DNA from: CALDTK01 sp045110575
Lineage (GTDB): Bacteria > Bacteroidota > Bacteroidia > Chitinophagales > Saprospiraceae
Reading direction: 5' to 3'
Assembly: GCA_045110575.1 (NCBI GenBank)
Contig: JBGCGF010000056.1
Span: forward strand, 62,001 to 126,000
Length of the DNA: 64,000 bases
The translations under genes were made by a program, and so were the position numbers. The notes beneath the pieces are model-generated. The model made no database searches and was not told where the DNA came from. It saw only the letters and a list, made by a program, of their open reading frames with translations. Below are positions 24,858 to 34,459 of this stretch, one piece after another (position 1 is the stretch's first letter; each line of letters opens with the position of its first letter).

Positions 24858-27656
24858 TTAGAATTGACTCCTTCGATAAGGCAACTCTAAGAAACTTAGA
24901 GATGAAGGCTTCACGCGAATACTGAAGGTAAACGTATTGTTGAACGCTGGAGAATAGAAGAAATCCATCTCCCAGCAGTGGAGGTCCCTGCGCAATCCAA
25001 GGGTAGGATAGGTTATTCGCTCGTTGCTTATATCGTACCCAACTGTGAGGTTACTGACAGACCACTTGTCGGTAATCTGAACCCCACCGCTAGCGTTTAT
25101 AGAATTGGCTCTTGTCGACCAAGGTGTCGCCGAAGTAGCAGCAAATGCCCTGCTGTAGTTGTAGCTAACGCGGAATTTCTGTACGAGCCCGAAAATGCTA
25201 TTCGCTGGAAGCTTGTTCTCCTTACCGACAATGAGTTCTCTAATCTGACCTAGCGATGCTCCTGCATTAATGGCAAAGTTGAAACGGTCTATTCGGAAGG
25301 GTCCTTTCCCCTGCTTTATAAGCGTTTCATTTGACCGATTTCGATTCGCATCTAGGGCGTAAACATCAAGTCCTCCACCAAAATTAATCCGGATGAGTTT
25401 CTTGAAGAACGTTGCCTGAGCTCCAGAAACCGAGATTGGTGACCATTGCAACGTATCTGTTTCAAGGTTATAGCTGCCCGAAAACGATAGGTTATTTATG
25501 ACCGAAACGATCCGTGAAACCGAGTCCTTTCGCCCCTGCATCTTGGTCTCAATTCGGTTGCCCAACGTATACCCCACTTGCAGCGATTGCTCTTCACTAA
25601 TCGCACCTGGCGAGAATGGCTGGTTGGGAAATATGTCGTACGCATCAAATTCTCCTTCAGGGTTGACTTGGACGTCTCGATAATAGTTGAACGGCCTATC
25701 GGAATAATCTGGTGAAAATCCTACTCGAATCGAAGGAGTTATGATATGCCGTACGCCTTTGAGCGGCCCCGCATTAAAACGAGCGGTACCAAAAATCTGC
25801 GTAGAGAGACTCACATTGGCATTAAATGTCCTAGCGGCATTGGGAAACCCTTTAACACCATCGATCGTTTCTGTAACCTCTCCAAAAGAAATAGTCTCCT
25901 CTGTTGTTACTTCTTCACCTAGAATAATTTCTGTAACCGTACGAACAGAATCCGTTTGTTCGTAGGTCCGTCTTACTTCGTCTAAATAATAGACCTCGTT
26001 GTAACTGATGTTTGGACTAAGACGGAAGTACTTCAATACATTGACGGGAGCATTAAAGCTTATTCCGTGAGAACCACCAAAGAGCGCATTGTCCCACACT
26101 TCTTTTTTGAATAATGTCGTATCCGTAGCGACAATACTTCCTTTGACCTGAGCGGAGTACGTGAGCTGAGCCTTCTTATACCACGCGGTACTTTTCGTTC
26201 CGAGGTTAGCGAAAGGATACATAGAACCCGTCGAGAACTTCATGTCAGGAAGGCTCATATTCACCTGACGCGTAACCGTGTTTTGTGAGTGATTGAAACC
26301 TGTAGTCAAGTTCCAACTCTTGTGCTCTGGAAACTTAAACGTGTAGGCCAAAGTTGATCGAATAGTACCCGTCAACTGGGCATCGAAACCTGGGTTGTTC
26401 GCTCTATCGAAATTATTAGTTTTCAGTTCTACGTCAGCTCGAAAACTGCGATAAGGGTTCGCCTTGGCGTCTTGCGCATGCCTCCAGTTAAAAGAAAACG
26501 CATCGCTGAAGCTCTCTTCGCCTAAGATTTCCGCTCGATTCCTGGAATATCCAAGATCTAATGAACCAGAATATCGATAGCGCTTGTTGTAGTTGTTTTT
26601 CAAATATCCTCGAGTAGTTCCCTTTAAGAAAACATCGACGGTAGCCGAAGTATGAATGTTATCATTCCAAGGAAAATACCACCCAACATCTTGAAAACCA
26701 AAGCCTTGATCAGCGAAATAGGTATAGTTCGCAGGGAAAATCAAACCGGATCGCTCGCTTGTACCGATTGGAAAAAAGCCGAAAGGCAACCACAACGGTG
26801 TCGGAATGCCACCAAGTTCTACATTAGAAGGTCCAACGATGACTTGCTTCCCAGGAATAATTTTCTGCTTGTTAGACCGGATTCCGTAATGCGGATGGTC
26901 AAGATCGCAGGTCGTGAAAATCGCGTCTGAATTATAAACCACATTGTCTGCTCTGATTGGATCGCGTTCATCAGCCGCTACAAGTTTGGTTTTCCCACCT
27001 AGCACATAAAGATCACCCTGCTTGGTGGTCGCATTGTAAATGATGCCTTTGCGCGTTTTGAAGTTGTAACGCATTCCCTTCGCTTCAAACTTCTGAGCTC
27101 CTTGTTCGAAGTTGGGTAGCTCGGTGAGTGCGCCTAGAGAATCTGTAATCGGTTCTGCGACTACAATACTGCTCGCATAGTCAATCACCATGTATCCCGA
27201 TGTCAGGATGAGATCGGCATACTCTACCCTAGCGTCACCGTAGAGATAGATTTTTTGTTCCCGAATGCTGTATCGCATCGAGTCTCTCATAGAATACTTG
27301 ACCAGACCTTCGAGCGCATTGGGGCTGATCGAATAGACCGTACGGACAGGAATTGAATCGAGCGCGAGGCTGTCTGTGCCTAGGGAATCTACGTAATTAG
27401 AATCTCGTCTAGTCTTGAATAGATCGAGCGAGTGAACTTCTAAGGTGTCTGATTTCAGTAGTTTATCAACACCTAACCCGTTCAGGGCGTTAACTTTACC
27501 GATGGAGTCTGCACTTATCTGTCCAAAGGCCGGTGAAACTTCAGCTGAAATCAGTAGTAAACACACAGAAACACAAACCCCTAGCGCAAACTGTCCAAGC
27601 CCGAAGACTACAGCTGAAAACTTTCTAGAAGAGGAAGGGGAAGTTGGTAAAGGCAC
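24858..27656 (-). CDS. lptD: LPS assembly outer-membrane protein LptD (OstA-like)
   Basis: Outer-membrane beta-barrel that inserts lipopolysaccharide at the cell surface with LptE, 932 residues. After a signal sequence ending SPAFGQ, the OstA/LptA-like N-terminal domain has IREQKIYLYGDARVEYADL, KFEAKGMRYNFKTRKGI and TTKQGDLYVLGG. The barrel begins near FPANYTYFADQGFGFQDVG, with many alternating strands, and ends in FLELPYRRSQF. Its start (GTG at 27656, no ATG nearby) lies only 26 bp from the start of the divergent amidase gene. The lptD/amidase/MCE neighbourhood is common in Bacteroidota and groups envelope-building functions. Confidence 0.88.
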   Translation of the reverse strand: MPLPTSPSSSRKFSAVVFGLGQFALGVCVSVCLLLISAEVSPAFGQISADSIGKVNALNGLGVDKLLKSDTLEVHSLDLFKTRRDSNYVDSLGTDSLALDSIPVRTVYSISPNALEGLVKYSMRDSMRYSIREQKIYLYGDARVEYADLILTSGYMVIDYASSIVVAEPITDSLGALTELPNFEQGAQKFEAKGMRYNFKTRKGIIYNATTKQGDLYVLGGKTKLVAADERDPIRADNVVYNSDAIFTTCDLDHPHYGIRSNKQKIIPGKQVIVGPSNVELGGIPTPLWLPFGFFPIGTSERSGLIFPANYTYFADQGFGFQDVGWYFPWNDNIHTSATVDVFLKGTTRGYLKNNYNKRYRYSGSLDLGYSRNRAEILGEESFSDAFSFNWRHAQDAKANPYRSFRADVELKTNNFDRANNPGFDAQLTGTIRSTLAYTFKFPEHKSWNLTTGFNHSQNTVTRQVNMSLPDMKFSTGSMYPFANLGTKSTAWYKKAQLTYSAQVKGSIVATDTTLFKKEVWDNALFGGSHGISFNAPVNVLKYFRLSPNISYNEVYYLDEVRRTYEQTDSVRTVTEIILGEEVTTEETISFGEVTETIDGVKGFPNAARTFNANVSLSTQIFGTARFNAGPLKGVRHIITPSIRVGFSPDYSDRPFNYYRDVQVNPEGEFDAYDIFPNQPFSPGAISEEQSLQVGYTLGNRIETKMQGRKDSVSRIVSVINNLSFSGSYNLETDTLQWSPISVSGAQATFFKKLIRINFGGGLDVYALDANRNRSNETLIKQGKGPFRIDRFNFAINAGASLGQIRELIVGKENKLPANSIFGLVQKFRVSYNYSRAFAATSATPWSTRANSINASGGVQITDKWSVSNLTVGYDISNERITYPTLGLRRDLHCWEMDFFYSPAFNNTFTFSIRVKPSSLSFLELPYRRSQF

Positions 27657-27682
27657 CAGGATAAGCGTTCGAAAGCTGATTG

Positions 27683-28915
27683 ATGAAAGAAATCTTTGTT
27701 ATTCTGCTCTTATGTTCAACGGCAATCGTAGGCCTAGCGTCCACAGATGGGATGCTTCTTAACGACACCTTAACGGTTGGCGAAGGTGCGCAAAGAAACG
27801 TGCAAAATCAAGCAATTCGAACAGTCGTTATTGATCCAGGTCACGGAGGCCGTGATGCAGGCTGTTCTGGAGCGCATAGCGAGGAGAAAAAAATCGCCTT
27901 AGAGCTAAGTTTAGCCTTCGGTAAAATGATCTCATCACGTCATCCAGAAATCGAAGTGATTTTCACCAGAGACAGCGACAAGTTTGTAGCGCTGTATGAG
28001 CGCGCTCGCATTGCCAACAAGGCACAAGCTGATCTTTTCATCTCTATTCACTGCAACTCCTTGGTTGGGCACAATAAGGTAAACGGCTCTGAGACCTACG
28101 TCATGGGGCTGCACAATGCTGATCACAACCTTAATGTCGCAAAGCGTGAGAACGAGGCGGTCCAATTAGAGGAAAACGTTGACCAGAACTACTCGTTCGA
28201 TCCAAACACGCCTGCGGGTCATATCACACTATCGATGTTCCAGCATGCTTTTCAAGAACAAAGTATTGCAATCGCTGAGCATTTAGAGCATCGCCTAGGT
28301 CAGCGTGATGGTCGTCGCACTCGTGGTGTACGTATGGCAGGATTCGTTGTCTTGAAAGAGACTGCCATGCCAAGTGTCTTGGTAGAGACAGGTTACTTAT
28401 CAAACGAAACAGAAGAACTCTACCTGTCTGAAATAAATGGACAGCTGAGCACTGTTAATGCACTTTATGATGGCTTTGCTGACTACTTGAATGCTCGTAA
28501 TGTCGAACAGCGAGTAGATCGAACAGTACTTGCTTCCCAAGTGAACGCACCGGTTACGAATAATCCAATTCCCCTTTTCCCTACGCAAGCGCCCTTGCCA
28601 ACGCAACAAAGCGCTGAGAACACAGCGCCTACGAGTATCGAATCGTCGCTACCGGCCACTAAGTTTTATATTCAGATCGCTGCCGCTAAAACTCAAATTG
28701 ACATTGAGCAACAAAAGTGGCGTTCCCTTGAAGTACCTGTGCGTTATGTCCGAGAGGGAGAATACCTGAAGTACCAAGCAGGGCCTTTTGCGACCAAAGC
28801 TGAAGCAGAGAAGGCGCAAGAGAAGGCACTTTCAAAAGGCTTTCAAGGAGCCTTTACCGTTGGCTACACCGGAGAGCAAAAACTAACTTCAACTGAACTT
28901 GAAGCTGAGAAATAA
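27683..28915 (+). CDS. N-acetylmuramoyl-L-alanine amidase with C-terminal SPOR-like domain
   Basis: Zinc amidase (Amidase_3 type) cleaving the lactyl-peptide bond of peptidoglycan, 410 residues from the ATG at 27683. It has a signal peptide (MKEIFVILLLCSTAIVGLAS). The first zinc motif is VVIDPGHGGRDAG, then SEEKKIAL with the second ligand Glu, DLFISIHCNS with the third His, and the catalytic Glu in VLVETGYLSN. A linker rich in Pro, Thr and Gln precedes a SPOR-like domain (TKFYIQIAAAKTQI to FQGAFTVGY) that would bind denuded septal glycan. Acts in daughter-cell separation. Divergent from lptD with almost no intergenic DNA, so their promoters must overlap the neighbouring coding sequence. Confidence 0.93.
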   Translation: MKEIFVILLLCSTAIVGLASTDGMLLNDTLTVGEGAQRNVQNQAIRTVVIDPGHGGRDAGCSGAHSEEKKIALELSLAFGKMISSRHPEIEVIFTRDSDKFVALYERARIANKAQADLFISIHCNSLVGHNKVNGSETYVMGLHNADHNLNVAKRENEAVQLEENVDQNYSFDPNTPAGHITLSMFQHAFQEQSIAIAEHLEHRLGQRDGRRTRGVRMAGFVVLKETAMPSVLVETGYLSNETEELYLSEINGQLSTVNALYDGFADYLNARNVEQRVDRTVLASQVNAPVTNNPIPLFPTQAPLPTQQSAENTAPTSIESSLPATKFYIQIAAAKTQIDIEQQKWRSLEVPVRYVREGEYLKYQAGPFATKAEAEKAQEKALSKGFQGAFTVGYTGEQKLTSTELEAEK

Positions 28916-29019
28916 GGGATCTTCACCCAACCTATCTATAGAAAAGCATGTTAGAACCTAAATAGGTACGTAGATGCTACTATCTATGCACTTTATTTGA
29001 GGACGAACGCCTTACTTAC

Positions 29020-30069
29020 ATGAGAAGAGAGACCAAAATCGGCCTGTTAGCCCTTGTTACCCTAGCGGTTATCATCGTAGGATATCAGTTTTTGAAAGGC
29101 CAAGAAGTCTTCTCAAAAGAGAACACCTTCTACATTGTATATGAGAATGTCGACCAACTTGGTGTAGGCGACATGGTTGTGATCAACGGCTACCGTGTAG
29201 GTCAAGTCACTGATATCCAGCTGAATCGAGAAAACGTACGATCGCTCATTGTTGCGATCTCACTGTCTAATGACTTGCCAATTCCTAAGGATGCAAGCGC
29301 ACTGATTAAGAGTGACGGCCTTCTAGGAGGTCGCTTCATTTCGTTAGAGTTTGAGAAGGCGTGTACAGGTGCAGATTGTGCTGTGACGGGTGACTACCTC
29401 AACCCTGCGGAAGAAAGTATGATTGCCGGATTGATCGGAGACCCAGCCTCATTAACGCCATACATCGATCTCGTTCGCACAAATGCAGGTCCGATTATGG
29501 ATTCGCTGACGTCAAGAACTGATACCAATGGTATCGGCAGAACAATGAGAAGCCTTGAGGCTACTTCAAAGAACCTGGAAAGTCTAACCGGAAAGCTTGA
29601 CCGTTTGCTTGCTCGCACAAGCAACAACTTGACGGAGACGACTGGGAATGTTGCGAGTATCACTCAGAACCTAGAGGATAACAACGCTAAAATTGCAAGT
29701 ATCCTGAGCAATGTTGACTCAACAACTGCAGGCCTGGCGGCACTAGACTTGGAGAAAACACTGTCTACCGTCAACACAACGCTCAAGGACTTACAGAGTA
29801 CCATCGCAACCAGTAATGGCGCCATGGAGAACATCTCTAGTATCACGAAAAGTATCAACGAAGGAGAAGGAACGCTCGGCAAGCTGATTGGCGAGGACGA
29901 TATCTACACTCGTTTGGACCGCACAGTGACCAACGTAGACCTGTTGATTCAAGACTTACGCCTCAATCCAAAGCGCTACGTCAATGTGAGCGTTTTTGGC
30001 AAGAAGGATAAAGAGTACGTCGTCCCTGAAGCTGACCCCGCTGAACCACAGTTGCCGAACGATAATTAA
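29020..30069 (+). CDS. MCE-family (MlaD-like) lipid-transport protein
   Basis: Periplasmic substrate-binding component of an MCE lipid transporter, 349 residues. One N-terminal membrane anchor (RRETKIGLLALVTLAVIIVGYQFL) is followed by the MCE domain (NTFYIVYENVDQLGVGDMV, INGYRVGQVTDI, GLLGGRFISLE). A long helical/coiled region follows (about 165-320) with repeated TSNNLTETTGNVASITQNLE and a GEGTLGKLIGEDD motif typical of these proteins. It should shuttle lipids between inner and outer membranes with an ABC permease encoded elsewhere. It follows the amidase on the same strand after 104 bp. Confidence 0.92.
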   Translation: MRRETKIGLLALVTLAVIIVGYQFLKGQEVFSKENTFYIVYENVDQLGVGDMVVINGYRVGQVTDIQLNRENVRSLIVAISLSNDLPIPKDASALIKSDGLLGGRFISLEFEKACTGADCAVTGDYLNPAEESMIAGLIGDPASLTPYIDLVRTNAGPIMDSLTSRTDTNGIGRTMRSLEATSKNLESLTGKLDRLLARTSNNLTETTGNVASITQNLEDNNAKIASILSNVDSTTAGLAALDLEKTLSTVNTTLKDLQSTIATSNGAMENISSITKSINEGEGTLGKLIGEDDIYTRLDRTVTNVDLLIQDLRLNPKRYVNVSVFGKKDKEYVVPEADPAEPQLPNDN

Positions 30070-30104
30070 TGTCGGATGTCGGATGTCGGATGTCGGATGT
30101 CGGA
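30070..30104 (+). repeat. TGTCGGA heptamer microsatellite, five copies
   Basis: Five perfect head-to-tail TGTCGGA units lie directly after the MCE stop codon, followed by the AAGATGAGCCGAAGGCGAGC element shared with 22823 and then AATTGACAATTACCAATT-type repeats. Confidence 0.9.
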
Positions 30105-30179
30105 AAGTAAGATGAGCCGAAGGCGAGCCATACATCTCGACATTATCAACTAACAATTGACAATTACCAATTCCCCCCC

Positions 30180-30749
30180 TTGGAAACCATAGACTCCCTC
30201 GACAAGGCGATTATACTTGCTTGGCATCAAGGCTGGCACCCAGCATCATTGGATGCGGTGTTACCGTGGTGGAGAGACCAGGACAACTGGCTCATCTTCT
30301 ATGCTGCACTCATTGCCTGGTTGATTTGGAAGCAAAAATTAAAAGGTTTCTACTTAGCGCTGGTAGCGGGTGCAACGGTTGGCCTTGCCAACACCTTGGC
30401 AGCAGAAATAATTAAGCCGCTGGTTGGTCGGATTCGCCCTTGTAACACGGAGGGGTTGCTCGACAAACTAGACCTACTTACAGGTTGTGGACCTGGATTG
30501 TCATTTCCGAGTGCTCATGCTGCGAATCATTTCGCTTTAGCAGTATTCCTTGGATTGACCTGTTTTGCCGAAAGGCCGATAATGAAATGGGTTACTGTAG
30601 CATGGGCTTTGATTATTTCACTCGCTCAGGTATATGTTGGTCGTCACTACTTCTCAGATATTATGGCTGGCGCCGCTTTAGGCTCTATGATGGGCTTCTT
30701 AGGAGCATGGGTAGCCAATTATTTCAACCTGTGGCCAAAATCAACGTAA
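30180..30749 (+). CDS. PAP2-family phosphatase
   Basis: Membrane-bound PAP2 phosphatase, 189 residues, several membrane segments. Three catalytic motifs are present: KPLVGRIRP (KxxxxxxRP), FPSAHAAN (PSxH) and VGRHYFSD (SRxxxxxHxxxD with Gly for Ser). Likely substrates are undecaprenyl diphosphate, lipid A phosphates or phosphatidylglycerol phosphate; sequence alone does not decide. The start is TTG at 30180 (METIDSLDKAI); no ATG is available before the first conserved segment. A GTTTTGCCGAAAGG variant motif lies at 30562. Confidence 0.88.
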   Translation: METIDSLDKAIILAWHQGWHPASLDAVLPWWRDQDNWLIFYAALIAWLIWKQKLKGFYLALVAGATVGLANTLAAEIIKPLVGRIRPCNTEGLLDKLDLLTGCGPGLSFPSAHAANHFALAVFLGLTCFAERPIMKWVTVAWALIISLAQVYVGRHYFSDIMAGAALGSMMGFLGAWVANYFNLWPKST

Positions 30750-30825
30750 ACGTTGTCAAAAATTATCGGAAGGGTCCGATGGTTAGCGCGCAACGTTGTT
30801 ACTTCGCACGTCAAGTCATTCTGTA

Positions 30826-31542
30826 TTGAGCACTATTGAATTTGCAATGCTATTTGGAGCGGTACTTCTAGGAGGTGTCGTGGGCTTGCGGTACCCTCAA
30901 CTTAGAGGACGCTATTTGCATTTAGTCCTCTCTTTTAGTGGAGCATATCTGCTTAGCATCACCGCGTTACACCTCATTCCGGAGGCTTTTTCGTACACAT
31001 CTGCTCAGCCAGGCCTTGCTATTTTGGTAGGATTCTTCCTCCAAGTCTTATTTGAGCAATTTTCTCAAGGAGTTGAGCATGGACATATGCATGCTCATAA
31101 AGGGCAGAATTTAGCCTTCCCTGTTCTTATTGGATTGTCACTTCATGCATTTCTTGAAGGAAGCCCATTGGCTCTTTTAGAGAACATCGAACATGTGGGC
31201 CATGACCACAACCATCTACTTACCGGCCTGATCTTACATAAGATTCCGGCAGGATTCGCGTTAAGCGTACTCCTCGCGCATGCTGGTTATCAACGCATTA
31301 CGATCTGGTCTTTACTTGCACTCTTTGCTTGCATGTCTCCGCTAGGAGCACTTGTTGCTGCGCAAATAATAGATCCTACGCACGTTCCTTATGTACTAGG
31401 TGTTGTGATTGGTTCACTTCTACATGTGAGCACTACCATTCTATTCGAGCTAGATGATGAAGATCACCATCGACTCACTTGGACAAAAACTACAGCTATT
31501 GCGGTAGGAATTGTCGTAGCCTTACTCACTACATACCTGTAG
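30826..31542 (+). CDS. ZIP-family divalent metal transporter
   Basis: Inner-membrane ZIP transporter for zinc or a related metal, about 239 residues. Metal-site motifs in the membrane helices are HLIPEAFS, the helix IV SLHAFLEGSPL (HxxxEG) and the helix V LILHKIPAGFAL (HK.PxG). A His-rich loop HGHMHAHKG lies between helices III and IV and HVGHDHNHL precedes helix V. Starts are ambiguous: TTG at 30796, TTG at 30826 or ATG at 30847. The middle one leaves a complete first membrane helix. It follows the PAP2 gene closely on the same strand. Confidence 0.88.
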   Translation: MSTIEFAMLFGAVLLGGVVGLRYPQLRGRYLHLVLSFSGAYLLSITALHLIPEAFSYTSAQPGLAILVGFFLQVLFEQFSQGVEHGHMHAHKGQNLAFPVLIGLSLHAFLEGSPLALLENIEHVGHDHNHLLTGLILHKIPAGFALSVLLAHAGYQRITIWSLLALFACMSPLGALVAAQIIDPTHVPYVLGVVIGSLLHVSTTILFELDDEDHHRLTWTKTTAIAVGIVVALLTTYL

Positions 31543-31606
31543 GCGTTACGTAATTTGCTATATTGCTGTCCGTCCCCAAAATTGCCTAAAGGCTGCTTAT
31601 TTGCCT

Positions 31607-34426
31607 ATGAAAGCACGAATTACCACTATTTCCATTCTTTTAGTTTCGATTTTCTGCTGCACAAGTGTGCTCAGTGCTCAAGTAACACTGAGAGGCACCG
31701 TAGCCGATGAAACAGGAGAAACACTCATCGGCGCAAGTGTTGTCGTTGTAGGAACTACCACCGGAAACACAACTGATTTCGACGGTAATTTTGAATTAAC
31801 GGTCCCTGGTGTCCCCACCAAACTGGTGATCAGCTACGTTGGTTATTCAAGCGATACGATACTCGTAGAAAGCGGAAATGAACCGTTAAACATCGTCCTA
31901 GGCGACAATGCAACGACTATGGTCACTGTTGAAGTCAAAGGACGTCGTATCAGTGAGAAGCGTCAGCAATCTGCGCTTACCATGGAAACCTTGGACAACA
32001 TCGCGATTAAAGAAACGCCTGCTGCCAACTTCTATGATGGACTTGGTGCACTCAAAGATGTCGACCTAACTGCAGCTAGTCTAGGTTTTAAGATCATCAA
32101 CACAAGAGGTTTCAACTCAACCAACCCTGTACGTTCCCTTCAAATCATTGACGGAGTCGACAACCAGAGTCCGGGGCTCAACTTCTCTCTCGGTAACTTC
32201 TTGGGTGCGAGTGACCTCGACGTAAACTCAGTGAACATCATCGTAGGAGCGAGTTCGGCATTTTATGGCCCGAATGCTTTCAACGGAGTTATCTCAATGG
32301 AGACCAAGGATCCTTTTCTACAGCAAGGACTGAGTGCGACCGTAAAAGTCGGTGAGCGCCAGCTCGTTGAAGGAGGCTTTCGCTGGGCACAGGCGGTAAA
32401 AAATAAAGAAGGCAAAGAGTTTTTCGCGTACAAGATCAACGCGTACGGCTTCCAAGCAAATGATTGGGTAGCTGACAACTATGACGCTGTAGACAGTACT
32501 GATACAGGTCCAACTAACCCAGGCGGATACGATGCTGTAAACATTTACGGCGATGAATTTGATCTTCAAAACGACAGATCAGATGTTATTGGCCTCGGTC
32601 AATTTCACCGAAAAGGATACACCGAGTCAGAACTCGTTGACTACAATGCAGAGAACTACAAGGCAAGTGTCGCTTTGCACTTCCGCCTGAAGCCTGAACT
32701 TGATCTTTCAAGTCCAACGATCATCGCATCGTCTAACTACTCAACAGGAACAACGATTTTCCAGGGAGACAACAGGTTCTCTCTTAGAGGCATCCAGTTT
32801 TTCCAGCACAAGCTTGAATTGGCAAAGCGAGGCAAGTACTTCCTTCGCAGTTACATCACGCATGAGGACGCTGGAGATAGTTATGATCCTTACTTCACTG
32901 CATTAGAGTTACAAAAAGCGGCTCAAAGCGATGACGTTTGGTCTCAAACCTACCAAGGTGTATATCAGGGATTAATTGTTCCACGCATCAACAGTACATA
33001 CGGCGATGCTGTACCAAGCATCATTGACTTCCCGAACGGAGATGGTACGTTCAATGTCGAGATGTTCCAAAACGCTCGTCGAACGTTTGAATCTACCATC
33101 TCTGACAGCTTGTCTTTCTGGCACCAGGAAGTGAGCAATATTGTCGATGAAAACCTTCGCAACCGACCAGAAACGGAAGGACGCTATGTTCCCGGTACGG
33201 CTCGTTTTGATTCTGCGTTTAATGCAATCACGTCTCGTCTGAGCTCTGAGCCAGGTGGAACTCGCTTTTTTGACAGATCTGCACTTGGCCATATTCATGG
33301 TGAGTACATGTTCAAAGACCTTGTTACAGATCGTGAGAAGTTCACAGATCTTGATTTACGCGTAGGAGCAAACTACCGCCAGTACATGCCTAACAGTCGA
33401 GGAACAATTCTTCAGGACACTGCAGGACGTAGCATCAATACTTACGAGTACGGTGTATATGGAGGAGGAACGGCCACCTTCTATGATAAGTGGAAAGTGT
33501 CTGGTAGCTTGAGATTAGACAAGAACAAGAATTTTGACTTCCTCGTATCTCCTGCAGCTTCTGTTGTCTACACGCCAAGCGAGACAACTACGCTTCGCCT
33601 TAGCTTCTCTAGTGCAATTCGTAACCCAACACTGGCAGATCAGTTCCTGTACTACAACGTTGGACGTGCGATTCTGCTCGGTAACTTGAATGGGGTTGAC
33701 AGCTTAATAACGATCGAATCATTCGTCGACCGCTTGAACAGTGGAAACGATGAAGACCTCGAATACTTCAACGTTGCTCCGATCCGCCCAGAGAAAGTTA
33801 AAACGGTAGAAGTAGGTGTACGTACTACGCTTTGGGAGAAGCTCTTCCTTGATGCGACATACTATTACAGCTTTTACGAGGACTTCATCGGTTTCAACTT
33901 TGGAGTTGATACACGCTTTGTACTCGGACTACCGCGCAACACACAAGCGTTTAGAGTTGCAGCCAATGCGCAGGATATCGTTACCACGCAAGGGTTTTCA
34001 ATCGGTAGCAACTACTACTTCGGAAACTACTTCGCCGTAAACGCGAATTACTCTTGGAACGTTTTGAATACAAATTCAGACGATCCGATTATCCCAGCCT
34101 TCAATACGCCGGAGCACAAGTTCAACCTTGGTTGGACTGCTCGCGATATTCCAGTGCAGCTATTTGGAGCCGAACAGCGTCTTGGGTTTAACAGCAATTA
34201 CAAGTGGGTGGATGGATTCATCTTTGAGGGGTCTCCTCAATTCACAGGCTTCATTCCTGCATATGGTTTACTTGATGCTCAGGTCAACATGAAAATTGAT
34301 AAAATCGATACCACTATTAAGCTGGGAGCGAGCAACATCCTCAACAACAAGGTTTTTCAAACGTACGGAGGTCCTCGTGTAGGCAGACTAGCTTATGCAT
34401 CGATCTTGTATGAATTTCGCAAATAA
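31607..34426 (+). CDS. TonB-dependent outer-membrane receptor
   Basis: A 939-residue TonB-dependent receptor of the Bacteroidota type, using ATG 31607 after a TTG alternative at 31601. After a signal peptide ending SVLSAQ comes a carboxypeptidase-regulatory-like domain (VTLRGTVADETGETLIGASV, GNTTDFDGNFELTVPG). The plug follows (TPAANFYDGLGALKDVDL, NTRGFNSTNPVRSLQIIDG, GASSAFYGPNAFNGVISMETKDP), and the barrel ends in LAYASILYEFRK. Unlike SusC-type receptors it has no SusD partner; the next gene, 33 bp on, is a secreted hydrolase-like protein. The substrate may be a peptide, siderophore or cobalamin-like compound and is not deducible. Confidence 0.93.
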   Translation: MKARITTISILLVSIFCCTSVLSAQVTLRGTVADETGETLIGASVVVVGTTTGNTTDFDGNFELTVPGVPTKLVISYVGYSSDTILVESGNEPLNIVLGDNATTMVTVEVKGRRISEKRQQSALTMETLDNIAIKETPAANFYDGLGALKDVDLTAASLGFKIINTRGFNSTNPVRSLQIIDGVDNQSPGLNFSLGNFLGASDLDVNSVNIIVGASSAFYGPNAFNGVISMETKDPFLQQGLSATVKVGERQLVEGGFRWAQAVKNKEGKEFFAYKINAYGFQANDWVADNYDAVDSTDTGPTNPGGYDAVNIYGDEFDLQNDRSDVIGLGQFHRKGYTESELVDYNAENYKASVALHFRLKPELDLSSPTIIASSNYSTGTTIFQGDNRFSLRGIQFFQHKLELAKRGKYFLRSYITHEDAGDSYDPYFTALELQKAAQSDDVWSQTYQGVYQGLIVPRINSTYGDAVPSIIDFPNGDGTFNVEMFQNARRTFESTISDSLSFWHQEVSNIVDENLRNRPETEGRYVPGTARFDSAFNAITSRLSSEPGGTRFFDRSALGHIHGEYMFKDLVTDREKFTDLDLRVGANYRQYMPNSRGTILQDTAGRSINTYEYGVYGGGTATFYDKWKVSGSLRLDKNKNFDFLVSPAASVVYTPSETTTLRLSFSSAIRNPTLADQFLYYNVGRAILLGNLNGVDSLITIESFVDRLNSGNDEDLEYFNVAPIRPEKVKTVEVGVRTTLWEKLFLDATYYYSFYEDFIGFNFGVDTRFVLGLPRNTQAFRVAANAQDIVTTQGFSIGSNYYFGNYFAVNANYSWNVLNTNSDDPIIPAFNTPEHKFNLGWTARDIPVQLFGAEQRLGFNSNYKWVDGFIFEGSPQFTGFIPAYGLLDAQVNMKIDKIDTTIKLGASNILNNKVFQTYGGPRVGRLAYASILYEFRK

Positions 34427-34430
34427 GACA

Positions 34431-34451
34431 CAACAACAACAACAACAACAA
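34431..34451 (+). repeat. CAA trinucleotide repeat, seven copies
   Basis: Seven CAA units lie in the 33-bp gap between the TonB receptor and the next gene, just before TTTTTAACATG. Its place in the leader of the downstream gene makes length change by slippage a possible influence on translation. Confidence 0.85.
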
Positions 34452-34459
34452 TTTTTAAC

